From Chlorophyllum brunneum (taxonomy: Eukaryota > Basidiomycota > Agaricomycetes > Agaricales > Agaricaceae), in NCBI GenBank assembly GCA_963576785.1, contig OY756140.1:1116001-1180000 (forward strand): a stretch of DNA of 64,000 nt, read 5' to 3'. This document shows, piece by piece, positions 1 through 11,876 of the stretch. Position 1 is the stretch's first letter; each line of letters begins with the position of its first letter. The notes beneath the pieces were generated by a model, which saw only the letters and a list, made by a program, of their open reading frames with translations, had not been told where the DNA came from and did not search any database. The position numbers and the translations under genes are program-made.

Positions 1-668
1 TGATATACCAGGATTGATGTTGTCGATTGTTAGCACGAGGTCCAAGAATACGGGCTCGGTACAACATGCTGAGCATCACAAATCCTTCAAGATTTCAGGG
101 TTGGAATTAACTCGGGTCGAGTTCTTTGTCAAACGCTGGTATCGAAATTCTTTCAACCGTCTCAGTAATAACAATGGTCATGACTTGTCTGTTGGGAGGT
201 AGTTCAAGAGCAGGTAAGCCCACTTCTCTCCAAGGCCCTTGGAGTTGATTCGTAATTGTTCCTAGACTGAGGTTTGGTAAGTACTTTCGTAGTGTGCCGT
301 GCCAGAAGATGGATCTTTGGTTTCTTCCGTCATCTTCGCGTCATTCAACGATGGTGGCTCTGACGGAAGTCATAATGATGTCAACAGGACTGATCAACAT
401 ATCAGATAGGACCGCCCAATAAGGACATTTCCCATAATCACTTTTGGAAGCCCACCTGGGACGCCTTCTGGAACCATAATTACATTCGAAAGAAAAACAC
501 GGGTGGATAACATGATACTGTGTCTATGAGGTAAAATCCGGTGGTAAAGTAGGGGAGAGAAAAGCTATACAACGTAATAATACACTATTTGGGCATGCCA
601 GGCAAAGACGACCCGATACCAAGGAGGCGCGCTGCACAGGGCTCAATGTAACGCAATACACGGCGGTG
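1..668. other. Left-edge stretch without a recognisable gene
   Basis: No open frame here looks like a known protein. The first 200 bp hold a 62-codon open frame on the plus strand with no recognisable family and no convincing splice partner. The last 100-150 bp before 669 are probably the 3' untranslated region of the RING-finger gene on the minus strand. The left part could belong to a gene lying mostly outside the window. Confidence 0.4.
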
Positions 669-2465
669 TCAGTCCAGATCCATGGTGTCATCTGTCCACT
701 GTCCTGGAAGATGCGGCCGCCCACCTTGTCCGTGCTGGGAACTGTGATTCCGGGACTCTGGTCCAGGGGTTTGACTCTGCTGACTCGACCGGAACGTAGA
801 TGACGAAGGTGGTGGTGGTGGTTGTTGTGACTGGGGAGATGTGGGATCTGAGTTTGAGGGGCGGTGAGCATGTCTATGGTGCCCAGCCAAATTTCCAAAG
901 AGCGAAGCAAAGATCCCTGGATTAGGGAACGACTCTGATCCTGATCTTGATGACTGACGGAAAGGTGATTGGGACCTCGCGCGCGAACGCTGATTCGAGC
1001 TATTGAAGGAGCTGCTATATGGGCCGCTGTTGTTGGGTCGTGATGATGATGAAGATGATGGCGAGGTGGAGAACATTGTAGATGAAGATGGTGTGAAGGG
1101 TGGCGGGGACGAGGAGGGATCACCGTTACCCGGCGTTGTGTGCTGGTCAGGTTGTGGCACAAGTGCATGCCGACAGACCGGACATGTGCCGGAGGACTTC
1201 AACCACGGAAGAATACACGGCTGGTGGAATGGGTGTTTGCACGGGAGAGTGATGATAATCTGCTCCTCTGGATCGTCAGTCCCCAGTTGGAACTGGTCTT
1301 TACACACTGCGCAGTCTTTGGTCAAAAGGGGACCTGGGAGAGTGGGAGTTATTGAAAGATATATATTATGAAGAGATAGACGTACTTCCTGATTCCAAAA
1401 CTTGGCGAGCAAGTTTTTCGATGATCTCTTCCGTTGCTGGGACAGGTCTGTTGGCATTGGTGCTTTCCATGATCTGTGTGATAATCTGGTCCAATGCTAT
1501 ATATAGATGTAAGTAAGGGAGAATTTACTGGAAGTTTCATGGGATTTACGGACCTTCTTGACTGAAAACATAATCACCCATTCTTCCACTCTCCGGCATT
1601 CCATTCATGAACAAAGGCATTAGCGGATGATTGGTCTGTCCAAGCAGAGACATCAAGTATTGGGCAAACAACGGGCCGCTGATCTGTGGACCATCCCGAT
1701 TGTTGTGGGCGTCGTTTGTGGTAGAAGGGTTGGGGGCACTGCGGACAAACCTAATTGTGGTGTTAGTGCAGGCCGATCACGGCGGTGGAATGGCCTCACT
1801 CGGACATGGTAGGGACTGCACCGGGGTTTGGTGAACGGGAAGGAGGTGAAGCACTTCCCCATGTGAAAGTTGTCTGTCGGGGGCCCCCTGAGCTACTCCT
1901 GAACTGGAGGGTCACCCTTGAACCAGGCTGCACGAGGGTGTCAAGATAGGAAATGGTGAGTACACGGGGACCGACCTGTTGGCGGTGAGAAGGCTGTTCT
2001 GTTGGGTTGTGCTGGTGCATTCCCCGATTCATGAGGGTCTGGAGTGCAACTGAACAGGGAGACTCGGTGATCCTGGCAGGGGGTGAAGGGTGGGATAGAC
2101 GGACCTAGGAAGTTGTCCAGACCATCGTCATCGCCTGCATCTCCTGGGCCGCCTCCAGCGGCGAATTCGCGAGGATCGTTGGCGGGATCCTCAATCTGGA
2201 GTCAACGGGTGAGAACGAGATCACGGGCAAAAGAAATGATCAGACTTTTTCGACAAAGGAGCTCTGACAAGAAGCGCATACTGGGTCTGGAACCTAGATG
2301 GAGAGGTGGTGAGCAAGGTGGGGATGGGAGGAGATGGACAAGGGGACCATCAAAGGACGCATCTCTGCGTGGCACTGTGGGAAGACGATGAGCACTGGGG
2401 CGAGGGCGGGTGGAGGGCTCGCGACGGACCTGGTGGCAATACCACATGGGATCGCGGGAGGACAT
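669..2465 (-). CDS. RNF126/RNF115-like RING-H2 E3 ubiquitin ligase
   Basis: Probable E3 ubiquitin ligase of the RNF115/RNF126 type. The first exons encode an N-terminal zinc ribbon: MWYCHQ, then CHAEMRPLM, then VPDPVCASCQSSFVEK, joined across short introns. The RING-H2 domain lies around 1160-1330 with CAVCKDQF, LPCKHPFHQPC and CPVC, giving the C2-C2-H-H-C2-C2 ligand order. Just before it is the helix that usually precedes this RING, with an intron near 1345-1395 that joins LESG to SPLLTKDC. The tail is long, rich in Ser, Pro and His, and ends in MDLD. I chose the start at 2465 (MSSRDPMWYCHQ); a start at 2447 is possible. Family assignment is strong. Substrates cannot be read from sequence. 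Confidence 0.85.
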
Positions 2466-2596
2466 GGTGGGGGGAGAGAGAGAGGGTGGACGGACGGGAA
2501 GCGGTGTTGGGTGCATGACGAGGTGTGACAGGTGTGACGCCCTCTCTTCCTCCTCCTTGTCCTTCTCCGCACCTGCTGACCACACCTCCAGCCACC

Positions 2597-3238
2597 ATGC
2601 GTCTCCCTGGTTTCTTCTTTGGCCCCTCCCTCGTTCTTGCTCTCCCACCGCGCGACCTCGCTGGGCTCTTTGGCAATCAACTCACCCACGATCTCGGTAC
2701 CACATCAACATCAGCCGGGACAACGTCAAAGATCACGGCGCATACATCCACCAGCACGGGATCCACGTCATCAGCCCTTGTCACCGTTGTCGCGACTGCA
2801 CTCAACTTGCCGACGCCAGCCCCAACACCAACACCAACACTCTCGCTCGATCTGCCAGAAGTGCCCCCAACGGCCCCCGAGGAAGCAACGCAATGGAAGG
2901 TGATCGGGATAGGAATCATCACTGTCGGACTCATCGCAACTGTCATCCTTTCCATCATCTTTTTCGACGCCTGGTGGAACTTTGTCTGTGATCTGCTCTG
3001 TGGCTGCGGGAAGAAGCGGCGTAGACTTCAAGGCGAAGAGAACATGGTCCCCGACTGGGAAACACGCGACTGGGAGCTCAAGCTTGCAAACGAAGATGGC
3101 CATCGGTACCCTACTATGTCCTCCCTGGCGGATATCACTGACGGACAGGGCAAGAGAGCAATCGAGCTGGTGCCCGTGCAACCTGGTGTTTCTGTCTCGC
3201 CGAAAGCTGATTTCGACCCTGTGGCTCGTAGACCTTAG
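2597..3238 (+). CDS. Single-pass membrane protein with Ser/Thr-rich ectodomain
   Basis: About 213 residues in one exon. The start lies in a strong context (gccaccATG). A hydrophobic N-terminus (MRLPGFFFGPSLVLA) looks like a signal peptide. Residues about 30-90 are rich in Thr, Ser and Pro, typical of an O-glycosylated extracellular segment. A transmembrane helix follows at about residues 101-123 (WKVIGIGIITVGLIATVIL). Next come a Cys-rich, basic stop-transfer region (CDLLCGCGKKRRR) and a cytoplasmic tail of about 75 residues. Topology suggests a plasma-membrane sensor-like or mucin-like protein, but no family was recognised and no function is assigned. The same frame is open upstream to 2525, which I regard as untranslated. 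Confidence 0.65.
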   Translation: MRLPGFFFGPSLVLALPPRDLAGLFGNQLTHDLGTTSTSAGTTSKITAHTSTSTGSTSSALVTVVATALNLPTPAPTPTPTLSLDLPEVPPTAPEEATQWKVIGIGIITVGLIATVILSIIFFDAWWNFVCDLLCGCGKKRRRLQGEENMVPDWETRDWELKLANEDGHRYPTMSSLADITDGQGKRAIELVPVQPGVSVSPKADFDPVARRP

Positions 3239-3338
3239 AAGAATAGACACGACTAGATTTGTATTATTCGTAATGTACACTTTCCTGTAGCATGTTGGCA
3301 GCTGTGATGGGTCACGGCGCACGGAACTCACAATGAAC

Positions 3339-3559
3339 CTATTTCTTTTCCTCCAACGTGGGGTACTTTTTCTCGAGGTGATCGGAGGCCAGAATGCCTG
3401 CTGCACCGATGAAGCACACGCCGAGAGAGAGAAAGAGACGTGTTTTGGGGGGCAGCGCTGTGGCCGTCGTCAGCAGTGCACTCGTCTGGATGGTGGCGAC
3501 TGACCGAGCCAGGACTGGGCCAGAGAGCGGGCGTAGACGGAGCGCTGTTGGGTGGCCAT
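3339..3559 (-). CDS. Small single-pass membrane protein, possibly mitochondrial
   Basis: A gene of about 57 codons in two exons. Exon 1 starts at 3559 with MATQQRSVYARSLAQSW. An intron of about 47 bp with a GTCAGT donor, a CTGAC branch sequence and a CACAG acceptor joins it to ALPPKTRLFLSLGVCF. A hydrophobic helix of about 19 residues follows, then a charged tail ending HLEKKYPTLEEKK. The basic N-terminus with Arg, Ser and Ala, the single helix and the charged C-terminus resemble small inner-membrane accessory subunits of mitochondrial complexes. That is inference from shape only. The start codon lies 43 bp from that of riboflavin synthase on the other strand, so the two probably share a promoter. 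Confidence 0.55.
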
Positions 3560-3602
3560 GGTCAAGGTGGGATGCTCACGTGCCAGCGACCCTCCTCTCC
3601 CC

Positions 3603-4451
3603 ATGTTCACCGGTCTCGTACGTCTCCAGTCTCCGTCTGCACATCTCCTAACCACTGCACAGATAGAGCACCAGGGCACCGTCTCCGCCATCCTCGTCGA
3701 CCCGAACGGCTGTGCCCTCACCATTGCAAACTCCGCCCCCATTCTTCGCGATTGTCATGTCGGCGACTCCATTGCCGTCAATGGCGCCTGCCTCACCGTG
3801 ACCGAGTTCGATCCTCTCAACGACGGAGGTTCGTTCAAGGTCTGGCTCGCAAACGAGACCCTTCAGAGGACTGACCTAGGTCTGTCTTCTTGGTTGTTCT
3901 CGGCGGCAAACTCATGTCTTTTGCGCAGGCGAGCGCAACGTTGGCGATCAGCTAAACCTCGAACGGGCTATGGCTGCCCATATCCGCTTTGGCGGCCACT
4001 TTGTCCAGGCAAGCCACACTCCACTACCCCACCTTTGTTATTCTCAGTCTGTCCACAGGCCCATGTAGACTCAACCGCAACAGTAGTCAATCGGGTCCCT
4101 GACGGCGACTCTCTCCGACTGGTGTTCCAACTCCCCGAGAACACACCCCTTCTCCCATACCTGATCCCAAAGGGCTACGTCACTATCGACGGTGCCTCTC
4201 TGACCATCACCGGCGTCAACGATGCAGATCGCACGTTTAGCATCATGCTCATCCAACACACCCAACAGAAGATCACACTCGGCAAGAAACCCACTGGCGC
4301 CAAAGTGAACATTGAGGTTGACATGGTTGGCAAATACGTTGAGAAGAGTGTGCTTGCTGCACTCGGTGATGCGTCCTCGAGTCGACTGCGTGGGCTGGTT
4401 GAGAAAGTGGTCGAGGATGTGTTGGTGAAGAAGGGATTGGTGAAGCAGTAA
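3603..4451 (+). CDS. RIB5: Riboflavin synthase (alpha-chain type)
   Basis: Final enzyme of riboflavin synthesis; it dismutates two 6,7-dimethyl-8-ribityllumazine molecules. There are four exons: 3603-3617, 3662-3879, 3929-4008 and 4059-4451. The spliced protein starts MFTGLIEHQGTV, the hallmark N-terminus. It shows both lumazine-binding repeats: the first with GDSIAVNGACLTV and RFGGHFVQ/AHVD, the second with KGYVTIDGASLTITG. Total length is about 235 residues, normal for the family. The third intron (4009-4058) begins GCAAGC, an apparent GC-AG intron; both flanking exons keep the family sequence in frame. The enzyme is usually cytosolic and a homotrimer. Confidence 0.93.
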   Translation: MFTGLVRLQSPSAHLLTTAQIEHQGTVSAILVDPNGCALTIANSAPILRDCHVGDSIAVNGACLTVTEFDPLNDGGSFKVWLANETLQRTDLGLSSWLFSAANSCLLRRRAQRWRSAKPRTGYGCPYPLWRPLCPGKPHSTTPPLLFSVCPQAHVDSTATVVNRVPDGDSLRLVFQLPENTPLLPYLIPKGYVTIDGASLTITGVNDADRTFSIMLIQHTQQKITLGKKPTGAKVNIEVDMVGKYVEKSVLAALGDASSSRLRGLVEKVVEDVLVKKGLVKQ

Positions 4452-4555
4452 ATATGTAGACTATCTAATCTCAGGGTCAATAAAGCTCCCATTTGATCTC
4501 CTCCACCATCCTCGCCCGCCACCAGCAACTTGGCCCACGAAGGCTGTTGGAATGG

Positions 4556-6743
4556 ATGGCCCAACCACCAAGCGCAAGGTCCTCTCTCAGAAATACTGGT
4601 GACTAGATGCTGACCCGGCGTTAGGTCACTGTTGCGAGGCTAGCATCGACTTACACCGACGTGTCTCCAGCCTCGTCCCGGCCCTCCTCTCGTCCAGCCT
4701 CCCCAACAAAGTCGTTCGTGTCTACAAGCTCACCCCTCGCTGCCCGGCCAAAGGCAAAAGTCAACAGTAGCGCAATACGAAGAACTCCGAGTTCAGCCAC
4801 AACCACCGCCCAACTCGACAGCCCCGTAAACCACAACAGACCACCTTCGCCCGTCAAATTCACCAGTGCAGCCACATCCCGAATACGCGATGGCGCACTC
4901 TCCCAGCCAGCCTCTGCTGTCGGCGTCGCGAATAGGAAGCCCACCGTAGTCCGGGTGAAGCCTAGTCCAAGCGTATCCTCAGGCACAAGTTCGAAACTGA
5001 AGTCGTCCTCCCCAGAACTTCGTAACCGGTCACTTACAGCTTCATCCGATGCTCTCAGACCTCAGCCGGACTCGCGTAAAAGACAAGGAAGTGCAGCTGC
5101 AGTTCTCCATCACGCAGTATCCTCCTCCTCTCTCCAACCTCGATCGCCTTCGCCCTCACCAAGTACACTAATGAGAACTGGTGGCCCACGCGTTGCTCAA
5201 ATTGAACCCAGTCCTCCCTCCGATGCGGCTGAAATTAACACGGATGGCGGAGTTTACGCGACGCAGCCTATCAAGATCCGCTCGAAAGTGTCATCTGTGG
5301 CGAGGAATCTCAGCGATACTCTCCCTGCACCCGAACCAGCACCTTCAACACTTATCACAAGACCCGTAACGGCCCGTGTAAGAGCAGTCTCAGTATCATC
5401 CAACGTGTCGTATACAGCCACGACCAATAACCCGGCTTCACCACCACATCCAATCCCCACGACAGCAGCAGCGTATCCTATCACCACAGCCACCCCTGCT
5501 GCTAATCCACATCGATATCCCACCGCAAGGGCAAGTCCTACTACAAGTGTCTTTCGTTCAAATTTCTCTTCCCCTTCTTCACCCAAATACACACCCCAAC
5601 AACAATCCGATGAATTTCGACCGTTTGCTAAAACGTCTATTTTCTCCCCATCACCAAGTTCTCACTCGGCTGCGAACTCCATTTCGAATGGGTACTCTTG
5701 TACGGGTTCCTCCGGAGGAAACACAAAAACGATAGATGACCCGGCTAACATCCCGTTACCACCTCAATCCCCACCAGCCTCCTCTCTTTCAGTATCTTCC
5801 CACTCCTCTGTGTCTGCGACTAGCCCAGAGAGTTCGGTTTCATTCAATTTCAATCTGAAGAAAAGAAGAGATGCGAGTCCCCAGAGGCAGAGTCTTAGGG
5901 ATACACTGGATACACTCCACGCATACGCTTCCGCGAGAGAGGAGGATTTAATGCTTGATGACGGTCCGAATGGAATGACGACAGAACAGGATGAAGAACG
6001 AAAAGTCAGAGCTGAAGCCAAGTCTAATCGAAAGGTATGTCTTTCCCACATCATTTACACCTCATTTAACATAAAATTATCTACAGATCGCAGACTTGGA
6101 GATCACAAACCGTTCCCTGCTGTCCATCAACGCTTCTCTCGAAAAAACAAAAGACAGACAAGCCAAAGAAATCCGTGAACTCAAACGCAAACTCCGCGAA
6201 TCACGTCTTATACTCCCACCGCGTGCTTATGAGGCCGTCAAATCCTCTCTGGACCCCGAAGAAATCGGAGACGACGAAGAGGACATCGAATCTTCCTCCG
6301 GTGACGACGACGACCCTGGTCCTGGGGTTGGCGCGAAAGGAAAGAGCCACGAGACCTATGCAAGGATCAAGCTTATGCTCGAGAACCTATTGGATTCAGG
6401 GAGGAGAGCGCTCGAGAAGACCAAGGAGGATTATATGGAGGCAAAGGGTGGCACTAAAGTGTTGACGGCGGAAGAAGTCGAGACTTGGAGGGACTCAGCT
6501 GGTGACCTGGGTATCGACTGCCTTTCCGACTCTGGGAGTCATCTGGATAGACTGGATAATGGTTTCGACGACGACGATAATTCCACTCGCCCAAGGAGTC
6601 ATAGCCCGACACCTCAGCCAGCAACCCGTAATGGCGGTGTTGCAGGCCTTGGTCTCAGAAATTCGAATATCCCATCACCATCCCCATCCCCAGGTCTATC
6701 GAGCCCTAGGCCCCCGCCCATTCTCATCACCGAGTCACCATAG
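4556..6743 (+). CDS. Ser/Pro-rich protein with short coiled coil, function unknown
   Basis: About 700 residues in three exons: 4556-4598, 4644-6034 and 6087-6743. I chose the start at 4556 (MAQPPSARSS) because a 45-bp intron then joins it in frame to ASTYTDVSPASSRP. The first 450 residues are low-complexity Ser/Pro/Thr with a predicted-disorder look. After the second intron comes a conserved-looking coiled coil (IADLEITNRSLLSINASLE, followed by a Lys/Arg/Glu-rich helix). An acidic patch and a second amphipathic helix follow, with KIMLENLL-like spacing near 6370-6480. The tail is Ser/Pro-rich again. This architecture is common in fungal proteins of unknown role. I do not assign a function. Confidence 0.6.
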
Positions 6744-7013
6744 ACACGCAAGGATAGTTTGTAGATATTTTCTATTCCACTAAATGACTTGATACCCTCT
6801 CCCGCACATACATCTCTGCTCCAACCAGCATTTTCTTCCTTATGTTACCCCGGAATTTCACGCTCTTTCATCCTTCGTTTGCGCTGTTGCATCTACTTTA
6901 ATATCTAAATCCATCTATATTGTATTCACTCCCAGTTCGTAGTCGAGGAAATCAATTTCATGGAACAGGTGATTAACATCACCAATCAAATTAGAACAAC
7001 ACCTAAAGATAAA

Positions 7014-10000
7014 TCAATCATCTGCTGCGCGTTGCGCTCGTTTCGCCAACTTTACGAAAAAGAAGGGCAAGGTTAGCAGCAAAACAGCTACAATTCAGAA
7101 TGTTGAACTTACGGCCGCAGCAAGATCCATTTGTCCACCAAACACAGCCGGCTTCACAGTATTTCCGGGCTTGTTCGACACAACTGGCGTAGGTCTGGCT
7201 GCTACCGGAACAGGTGGCTTGGCAGCGCCAGGCTTGGGACCAGCAACAGATGGCTTGGGTGCAGCAGGTTTCGCAGCAACAATCGGTGGCTTAGGTTTGG
7301 AAGCTACAGGAGGAGGTACCTTGGCACCTGTCGGAGTTGACCTACCAGAAACGTCTGATACAGGAGTCCCCGGTTTCTTCCATGGCGCTGCAGACCCATT
7401 GGCGGCTGCCATTCCCGGGAACACTGAAACTGGCTTTGCAGAAGCGTCAGCAGTGATAGCCGTCGGTGCAGTTTTGGTAGCGGGTGTTGGCATAGGTCGA
7501 TTTCTTGGCGGCGGCGGAGGAGCGGCGTGTGGGACTTTGGGTGGGACAAGCTCTAGATAATTGTTCGGTGCCCAACCTTCGACGTCGCCCTTCCTTACCA
7601 ACCACCAACCATTGTCGTCCTTTTGTACGAGCTCGACCACGTCGTCCTTCTGAAGCGACATCTCGCCCTCCTGGCCTTCAAAAGCATATTTGGCTTTGTA
7701 AATAGGCTTTTCAGGCTCTGTAGGCGGAGGAGGAGGGGCAACAGCCCGTGGTGGTGGCGGAGGCGCCCGGTTTCCTGTCGAGCTTGGAGTTGAGGCGGCA
7801 GGTTTCACCACGGGTGCCGGTGTTAACTTGACAACGGTTTGCGGCGCAGTGGCAGGTATGGACTTCCCCGGAAGCGGCTGAGCTGCAGGCTTGCGTCTTG
7901 ACACGGCCGCAGTCGCGGGTTTCTGTGTATGATATTAGTCAACGTCAACCGAAGACGTGGTCCTAAAACCCACAGAAGGGCCACCTGCTCGGAGGAGCTT
8001 GCCTTGTGTAATGGGCCTAACAGCACCCGGCTTCCTCTTGGCAGGTGGTCGAGATACGCTGCTTGGAGGTTCTCCTGAAGGCACTCGAACAGTATGACTC
8101 TTGTAAATGTCGCCTCGCTGGATCGTCTCGTCCTTCACAAACTTAATCTCGGCCTTTTTGTCTTTCTTCTTTACGTACTCGACACTGAGTTCAAGTCAGA
8201 AATATGGCCAATGGAGCGGCAACCCTACGTACGTGGGCCCTATCACAACACTGATTGAGGCCTGGGTGAGTTGCATTAGGTGGGTGGTGAACTCAGTCTT
8301 GAAATCGCAGTTGATAATAGGGTCTCCTTCCTCCGACGGCACATTGGTGTTAAAGGTCTAGGAGGCTATGAAATCATCGATCACCATAGAATAACTGTCA
8401 GCTCACCATCCAGTCATCTCTGAGGTTCGACATGCCGATGCTCTTGATCGTCACTAGGGGAATCTTGCGTTCTACAGTTGTCACAGGAATACCTTCCTTT
8501 GCGGTAGTAATAAGGATGTAGATAGCTTTGGGTGTCTATCAGCAGATTAGTACCTGGAACTTCACTTCCCCTGATAGCACAAACCAGAATAATGAACCGA
8601 GGACTTGGTCTACTTGAACGGCCCAACTTGGACACTAGAACATGACACTTCCCACTATAGGTAACTTTCTCCCCTAAACAGGTATTCAGTAACTTCGGAA
8701 CGACTATCCCAGTGGTCGGGCCCACCCGTTATCCCACAAACAGATGCAAGCTCGGCTCCCAAAGAATCTTTAGTGTTGACTCCAAGGTAATCTCCGTGGA
8801 AGCGTCGATAGCTGAGGAGGCTGAAACGGCGACGCTCTTTTCTCCCGGCCAGAATTTGGTGGCCATAGTCACGGATTTGCGCATACACGATGCCCTCCTT
8901 GTTGTTTTTCCAGAAACGCTGGATCCTGCGGGCACATTCATGCTTGTACCGCATGTAGTTGCGCCAAGCACGCTGGATTCTAGCGGCCATATTGTGCCAG
9001 TACCGGTCCCTCATAGTTTCCAGAGCGAACAACTGGGAGAAATATGAATCGAAATGTAAGGATGCTATGGGGACTAGACATACTGTTTCCGGGTTCTTGA
9101 TGAAGGCTTTGGTAACACCCATTTGCCACTCCTCCTTCGCAATGCCTACATCCTTCAGAATTTGCTCACACCCCGACTTCGCATCACCAGTCCATATATA
9201 TTCCCCGGCGTATGATGTCTTAGGCGACAGCAAGTAGAATCGCTCAATTACCTTTTCGAAAGTGTTCCTGTACGCAAAGCCTGCCCTGCGGACACGAATA
9301 TTCTCCTGAAGGCCAAGGTATTTGATTTGATGGAGAACTGCTTTAGTATCATATTCCGCCGCACTGCGGTTCTGGTTGGGCTTGATTGTCCTAATATAGG
9401 AAGGTTGTGCCTTCATGAGGTTATCAACGAGAGCACTAGCCGATTGCTGAAGATAAAGGTTAGCCATGGTAACACTGCTCATGGAGTCTGGAACAAACCT
9501 TGATTCTGTCACCAGCTGTGGGCGGGCGCTTCTTGCTATTGGGGTCTGGACGGTCAGGGAACAGTGTTTGGAGGAACCCATTGCCACTGCTACCAATCAG
9601 ATCCAAAAGGTCCTTGATCAACGAGTCCTTGTTCTTGTCCGTCATACCAGCCACGTTATACATCACATCTCCGGCATAGTGACGGACCAAAAACTGCGCG
9701 CCACGAGCTTCGAAATGTGGATTGCTTGCCAGCATGGAAGTACGCTGGATGAAACTGTTGTCAGCAGCAGCAGGATCTGCGTGTGCAGTGGCGCAAGCAT
9801 CGTTCAAAGCAGCAAAAATTCCGGGTGGACGACGTTCTTCAATCAACTCGCAGACAATCTTGTTGTTGAAGAAATTGATGGGTGTCCATTGAATCTGCTC
9901 ACGAACGTATTCTTCTTGCTCTGTCTTCAGGGTGAGTTCAATGAAGATTTGCTGAAGCTTCTCGTTGACGTAATTAATGCATAATTGTTCAAATGAATTG

Positions 10001-11626
10001 TCCTGCGAGTGGGGGTGGTCAGAGAACAGACAAGAGAATAAAGTACTCGCCATACCTCGAATATTTCGAAACCAAAGATATCCAAAATACCAATAATATG
10101 AGCAGACGCTGCTCGTGTCTTCATAGAAACGTTGATTCTAGAAACGATCCATTCAAACAAATTGTTATAAATTGCCTTGGACAGAGCGTCTCGTCCCGCG
10201 GAGGCTTGCGAGGGATTTAGAGGGACGTCGTAAACAGATCCCCGGCGACCTCCCCTCTGTGTTTCCACGACCCTTTGCGTTAGGACTTTCTGGACTAAGG
10301 CACCATCAACCTCCAATAGGTACGCAACGAAATCAGTCACTGCCGAATCCGAGACCTTCGCGTTTCCATCGTCCATCTCCTCAAACTGCACATTTCCCAG
10401 CCAGAGAATGATCGCCAGCATTTTGAAAATCTCGTTCCGCTCTTCCTCGCTCAATCCTATAACGTCCATAGCTTTCTTTTTGCCAAAATTAACTCATGTC
10501 GGGTGAGAGGTAGGAATGAGACGCACAATTGTATCAGCGTAGTCCTTGACATCGTCTATATCTTGGACCTCCAGGCAATTGCTCACGCTGGTATACGCAT
10601 AAGCTTCGGGACCCTGGAGACCGAACGCCTCTGGGTGATAACATTTAGCATTTGTATGAGACAACAAGAATCAACGACCAACCTCTTTGCTCACTGGAAG
10701 AGCCCTTCGTGAACTGATAGAAAATGTGAAAATTACGCTCATTCTCTACCTGTCCCACAACGCGACCCTTCTCCAGCAGATAATTCGTGATTTGAGCACC
10801 AACAGGCTCCCCGTGGGTATTGAACATGATTTCTAGGTATTTACCCTGTTGGACAAGTCAATCTGCATCTAAGTATGTCCACTGTTCTACCTACATGTCG
10901 ACTAGAGTTGTTGTTACGAAGTGTTTTGGCACAGCCAAAACTCTCCAAGAGCGGGTTCGTCGCTAGCACCATGTCCTTGATCTCTTGAATACTGCTATCA
11001 CGGCCACCAGAAACAGCAGCGATATACTGCATGATACGCTTGGCCGCCTCTGTCTTTCCGGCACCGGATTCACCAGAGATGATGACGCATTGATTCTCGT
11101 GATATGCATTCATCTGGTAATAAGCGCCCTCTGCGATGCTGAACACATGTGGCGGTACTTCGAGCCTGTTCTTTCCTCGATAACGCTGTAGGACCTCCTC
11201 AGTATATATCCCGAGATCTACGTTTACAATTACGAAATTGTTACGATTGATGATATTGTATTGGAAGCTCACCTCGAAATGGGTTTACTGAGATCAAGAC
11301 CGCTCCAATATATGTGTAGATGTCTCCGCTCTTCCACCGTTTATCCAGGTTCTCGTTGATGCTCTCGTTGCTGATGGTGGTCAGCAGAGTCATATCGGAT
11401 ACTCCGACCTGTTTCTTCTTGAAGCCCTCCTTCCAGTCGGCCTAGGCAAAATGAATGCTGTCCTTCTTCAACGTCACATACTGAGATTGGGCCCTTACCT
11501 TCGCGACTTTCGCCTTGACCCCAGATTGCTTCGAAGGTGCTACCTTCTTCCCTGCCTTCTTGGATATAGCCTACGCACGCAATCATTGGCTGCTGTCCTC
11601 TTGTGAACGTCAATTTGACTTACCAT
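7014..11626 (-). CDS. MYO1: Class I myosin (Myo3/Myo5/MyoA type)
   Basis: Actin motor of endocytic patches and polarised growth. The motor shows the P-loop [12 protein letters not shown] (near 11060), LEIMFN, and switch II/relay DIFGFEIFE (near 10060-10090). It also has a TEDS-site serine in [12 protein letters not shown] (near 10230), as in fungal myosins activated by PAK kinases. Two IQ motifs ([22 protein letters not shown]) lie near 8900-9000. A basic TH1 tail, a Pro/Ala-rich TH2 and one SH3 domain (about 7545-7710, ending [11 protein letters not shown]) follow. The first coding exon is only ATG (11624-11626). A last small exon, after an intron of about 50 bp, gives [11 protein letters not shown]. 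The C-terminal acidic DDEW tail known from ascomycete orthologues is not seen. About a dozen introns interrupt the gene. Confidence 0.93.
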
Positions 11627-11876
11627 AGTCTGTAGAACGATTTCGCGAACCCGAGGGGTACTAATTTCGCTGGTAGATCAATCTTAGGGCGGCGGAATGG
11701 AGCAGCTGGGTATGGGGGGAAGACGGGTGACGAAATATGAAGTCAAAGTAAGTGATTGGAATAATGGCAAGATTACCCTATGTCGGCTTTTCCCGTTCCT
11801 ATTTTAATTATAGGACACTGCCTAAAATCATGACTATTTCTTCAACTCCGAGTATATGTAATCAACAACTGTTATT
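11627..11876. other. Spacer between UCS chaperone and myosin I
   Basis: This stretch holds the 3' end of the UCS gene and the myosin I promoter and leader, both transcribed leftwards. It is AT-rich around 11790-11880. No gene is seen. Confidence 0.6.

Noticed and set aside
14..202. Short frame at the left edge
   Set aside because: 62 codons, no family, no initiation or splice context.
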